A stretch of DNA of 64,000 nt from Flavobacteriaceae bacterium GF1 (lineage in GTDB: Bacteria > Bacteroidota > Bacteroidia > Flavobacteriales > Flavobacteriaceae), in assembly GCA_009797885.1 (NCBI GenBank), contig WNKP01000019.1, positions 19,726 to 83,725 on the forward strand, read 5' to 3'. Positions 62,131-64,000 of the stretch are shown one piece after another (position 1 is the first letter of the stretch; each line of letters starts with the position of its first letter). The notes below the pieces were generated by a model. The model ran no database searches. It worked only from the letters and a program-made list of their open reading frames with translations, and had not been told where the DNA came from. A program made the position numbers and the translations under genes.

Positions 62131-64000
62131 TTAGCGTATTAAACTAAAATGTCCCCTTAATATCTTACCATCTCTATAGATTACTGAGTACCAATAGTCA
62201 GTAGCTGGCACAGGGCGGCCATTTAATGTACCATCCCAACCTGCTGAAATATCCCTTATTTCTTTTAACAGGTTCTCGTATCGGTCAAAAATAAAAACCC
62301 TCAATACTTGATTTGATGGGTTTGGAACTATCCAATAATCATTTATATTGTCATTGTTTGGAGTAAAGAATCTTGGTGGTAATGGGATCAAAAGCTCTGT
62401 AGTAAAGTTTTCTTCTGTACAAGCCATAGCGTCTCCCTCTGAATTGTAAGGTGTTATGTCAACATAAATGGATGTGTTTTCCGGTAGGTCTTTCTGTAGA
62501 TCGTAACCCAAAACATCCCCTACATCTAAAGCATATAGGATATCGCCAATCATTGAACTTGTACCGACCGTTAGTCTATAGCCTGTTGCATTCGGGACTT
62601 CGTTCCATTCAATGTTTGTTCCTATGGGAACATCAATAGCTCCCGATGACGGTAATGATAACATGGTACACGATGGTAATGGGGGTAAAAGTTCCGTGGT
62701 AAAATTTGCTTCCGTACAGGCCATAGCGTCCCCTCCCAAGTTATAAGGGATTATACCAACATAAATGGATGTGTCCTCCGGGAGGTCCTCCTGTAAATCG
62801 TAACTCAAAACATCCCCTACATCTAAAGTATTTAAGATATCCCCAGTCATGGAACTCGTACCGACCCGTAGTTTATAGCCTGTTGCATTTGAAACGGCAT
62901 TCCATTCAATGTTTGTTCCTATGGGAACATCAATAGCTCCCGATGATGGTAATGATAGCGTAGTACATGATGGTAATGGGATCAAAAGCTCCGTGGTAAA
63001 ATTTGCTTCCGTACAGGCCATAGCGTCTCCCTCTGAATTGTAAGGTGTTATATCAACATAAATGGATGTGCCTTCCGGTAGGTCCTCCTGTAGATCGTAA
63101 CCCAAAACATCCCCTACATCCAAAGCATATAGGATATCGCCAACCATTGAACTTGTACCGACAGTCAGTCTATAGCCTGTTGCGTTCGGGACCTCGTTCC
63201 ATTCAATGTTTGTTCCTATGGGAACATCAATAGCTCCCGATAATGGTAACGATAACATGGTACATGGTGGTGGTAATGGGGTTATGGTCAGTTGAAAATC
63301 TTGTTCTGAACTACTACAGTCTGGATTACCATCGTAGATATACAGGGTAATTGGATAAGAGGAAAAGTCACTAAAGCTAATCGTGTGTCCAGAGTTGTAA
63401 GATGTTCCTGTACCATTGCTACCTGTATAATATTTTTCATCACCTGTGAGGTTTTCCCCAATGATTGTTGGTAACGTATAACTATCGGAAACAGTTTGAT
63501 CGGCCATATCTTCTAGCATTGGTGCCATCATTCTTCCTGCATCGGTAATACTCCAGTTATCACTAATGATCATATTTGATCTGGCCGATTCCCCTGAACA
63601 ATATTGACTTAAGCCTCCACTAAATCGAACATTATTTTGTAAAACTTTTGAGTTCCAACCTATAAGCAGTGCGTCATAATTAGCAACTGAAAGTTTTGCT
63701 CCATCAAACATTTCACTCATATTTGTTACGTTTCCCACATCCCAGTTACCTATGTCCTGATTGAAGGAACTGGCAGCAAAGAACATGGATTGCATATTTT
63801 CAACATTGCCCACATCCCAGTTACCTATGTCCTGATTGAAGGAACTGGCACGCCAGAACATATGATGCATATGTTCAACATTGCTCACATCCCAGTTACC
63901 TATGTCCTGATTGAAGGAACTGACAGCAAAGAACATGGATTGCATATTTTCAACATTGCCCACATCCCAGTTACCTATGTCCTGATTGAAGGAACTGGCA
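62131..64000 (-). CDS. BspA-like (DUF285) repeat surface protein with T9SS type B C-terminal domain, partial
   Basis: The frame is open through the right edge, so the N-terminus is missing. In translation order: 25-residue BspA-type repeats (SSFNQDIGNWDVGNVENMQS), a domain with CSGESARSNMIISDNWSITD, three copies of a 99-residue fibronectin-III-like repeat (GAIDVPIGTNIEWNEVPNAT), and a C-terminal gliding-motility/T9SS type B domain (FFTPNNDNINDYWIVPNPSN, FIFDRYENLLKEI, GWDGTLNGRPVPATDYWYSV). It should be exported through the type IX system and attached to the surface or released. A TTTAGTTTA/TAAACTAAA pair spans its stop codon. Confidence 0.88.
   Translation of the reverse strand, partial: ASSFNQDIGNWDVGNVENMQSMFFAVSSFNQDIGNWDVSNVEHMHHMFWRASSFNQDIGNWDVGNVENMQSMFFAASSFNQDIGNWDVGNVTNMSEMFDGAKLSVANYDALLIGWNSKVLQNNVRFSGGLSQYCSGESARSNMIISDNWSITDAGRMMAPMLEDMADQTVSDSYTLPTIIGENLTGDEKYYTGSNGTGTSYNSGHTISFSDFSSYPITLYIYDGNPDCSSSEQDFQLTITPLPPPCTMLSLPLSGAIDVPIGTNIEWNEVPNATGYRLTVGTSSMVGDILYALDVGDVLGYDLQEDLPEGTSIYVDITPYNSEGDAMACTEANFTTELLIPLPSCTTLSLPSSGAIDVPIGTNIEWNAVSNATGYKLRVGTSSMTGDILNTLDVGDVLSYDLQEDLPEDTSIYVGIIPYNLGGDAMACTEANFTTELLPPLPSCTMLSLPSSGAIDVPIGTNIEWNEVPNATGYRLTVGTSSMIGDILYALDVGDVLGYDLQKDLPENTSIYVDITPYNSEGDAMACTEENFTTELLIPLPPRFFTPNNDNINDYWIVPNPSNQVLRVFIFDRYENLLKEIRDISAGWDGTLNGRPVPATDYWYSVIYRDGKILRGHFSLIR
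62378..63268 (-). repeat. Three tandem 297-bp fibronectin-III-like repeats
   Basis: Equivalent bases recur at 62641, 62938 and 63235, a spacing of exactly 297 bp (99 residues). The copies are nearly identical in DNA; the first and third copies share more (VGDVLGYDLQ), the middle copy differs (ILNTLDVGDVLSYDLQ). Confidence 0.85.
63734..64000 (-). repeat. Tandem 75-bp BspA/DUF285 repeats running off the edge
   Basis: The block CATCCCAGTTACCTATGTCC recurs with starts 75 bp apart (units beginning at 63734, 63809, 63884 and 63959), giving 25-residue units. Units are almost identical in DNA except for a variable six to ten bases around 63852-63870. Confidence 0.9.

Noticed and set aside
63734..64000. 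CRISPR-like periodic repeat
   Set aside because: The 75-bp period keeps one reading frame, spacers are also conserved, and the translation is a BspA/DUF285 repeat.

Overview
The window looks like a chromosomal segment of a marine, polysaccharide-degrading member of the Flavobacteriaceae (Bacteroidota). The support is three SusC/SusD pairs, a FecR/ECF-sigma unit, a type IX secretion C-terminal domain at the right edge, many lipoprotein signals, and a flavobacterial-type promoter (TTG, then TA-rich TACACTTG). No rRNA, tRNA, CRISPR array or intact transposase was seen.

Layout. (1) 1-7.6 kb, plus strand: end of a TetR-type regulator, a promoter between two identical 16-bp palindromes, then an export operon (TolC-like, HlyD-like, two ABC ATPases, DUF2141 protein, two ABC-2 permeases, outer-membrane phospholipase A). 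It resembles the E. coli cecR-ybhGFSR layout, with the dual ATPase split in two. (2) 7.6-11.5 kb: a long gene-poor gap, a beta-propeller lipoprotein, a ketopantoate-reductase family protein and a small secreted protein. (3) 11.5-20.1 kb, minus strand: ECF sigma, FecR anti-sigma, SusC with a signalling (STN) domain, SusD and two glycerophosphodiester phosphodiesterases, which reads as one cell-surface-signalled uptake locus. (4) 20.3-38.1 kb, minus strand: a xylan/xylose-type utilisation locus in transcription order SusC, SusD, duplicated-domain surface lipoprotein, GH16, xylulokinase, xylose isomerase, sugar/H+ symporter, GH43, GH26-like hydrolase, PhyH dioxygenase, Gfo/Idh dehydrogenase, LacI regulator. 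A LacI-type operator sits upstream of its SusC gene. (5) 38.8-51.6 kb, minus strand: a second nutrient operon (SusC, SusD, lipoprotein, aminotransferase, dicarboxylate/amino-acid symporter, S41-like protease, BNR-propeller protein), with an unrecognised putative regulator divergent at 51.7-52.8 kb. (6) 52.8-62.05 kb: AT-richer accessory region bounded by two copies of a ~60-bp repeat. It carries a small immunity-like cluster with two nonsense-interrupted genes, a >2100-residue alpha-2-macroglobulin protein with an inserted SusC-type carboxypeptidase-like/plug module, and decayed gene fragments including the end of an M23 peptidase. (7) 62.1-64 kb, minus strand: C-terminal part of a BspA-like repeat surface protein with a T9SS type B sorting domain, running off the window.

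The most unusual points are the amber codon that removes the conserved tail of the second ABC ATPase, the sigma/anti-sigma SusCD locus built around phosphodiesterases, the GH26-like/PhyH/Gfo-Idh side branch of the xylose locus, the undescribed regulator at 51.7 kb, and the repeat-bounded alpha-2-macroglobulin region. All family assignments come from reading motifs by eye; no database search was run.
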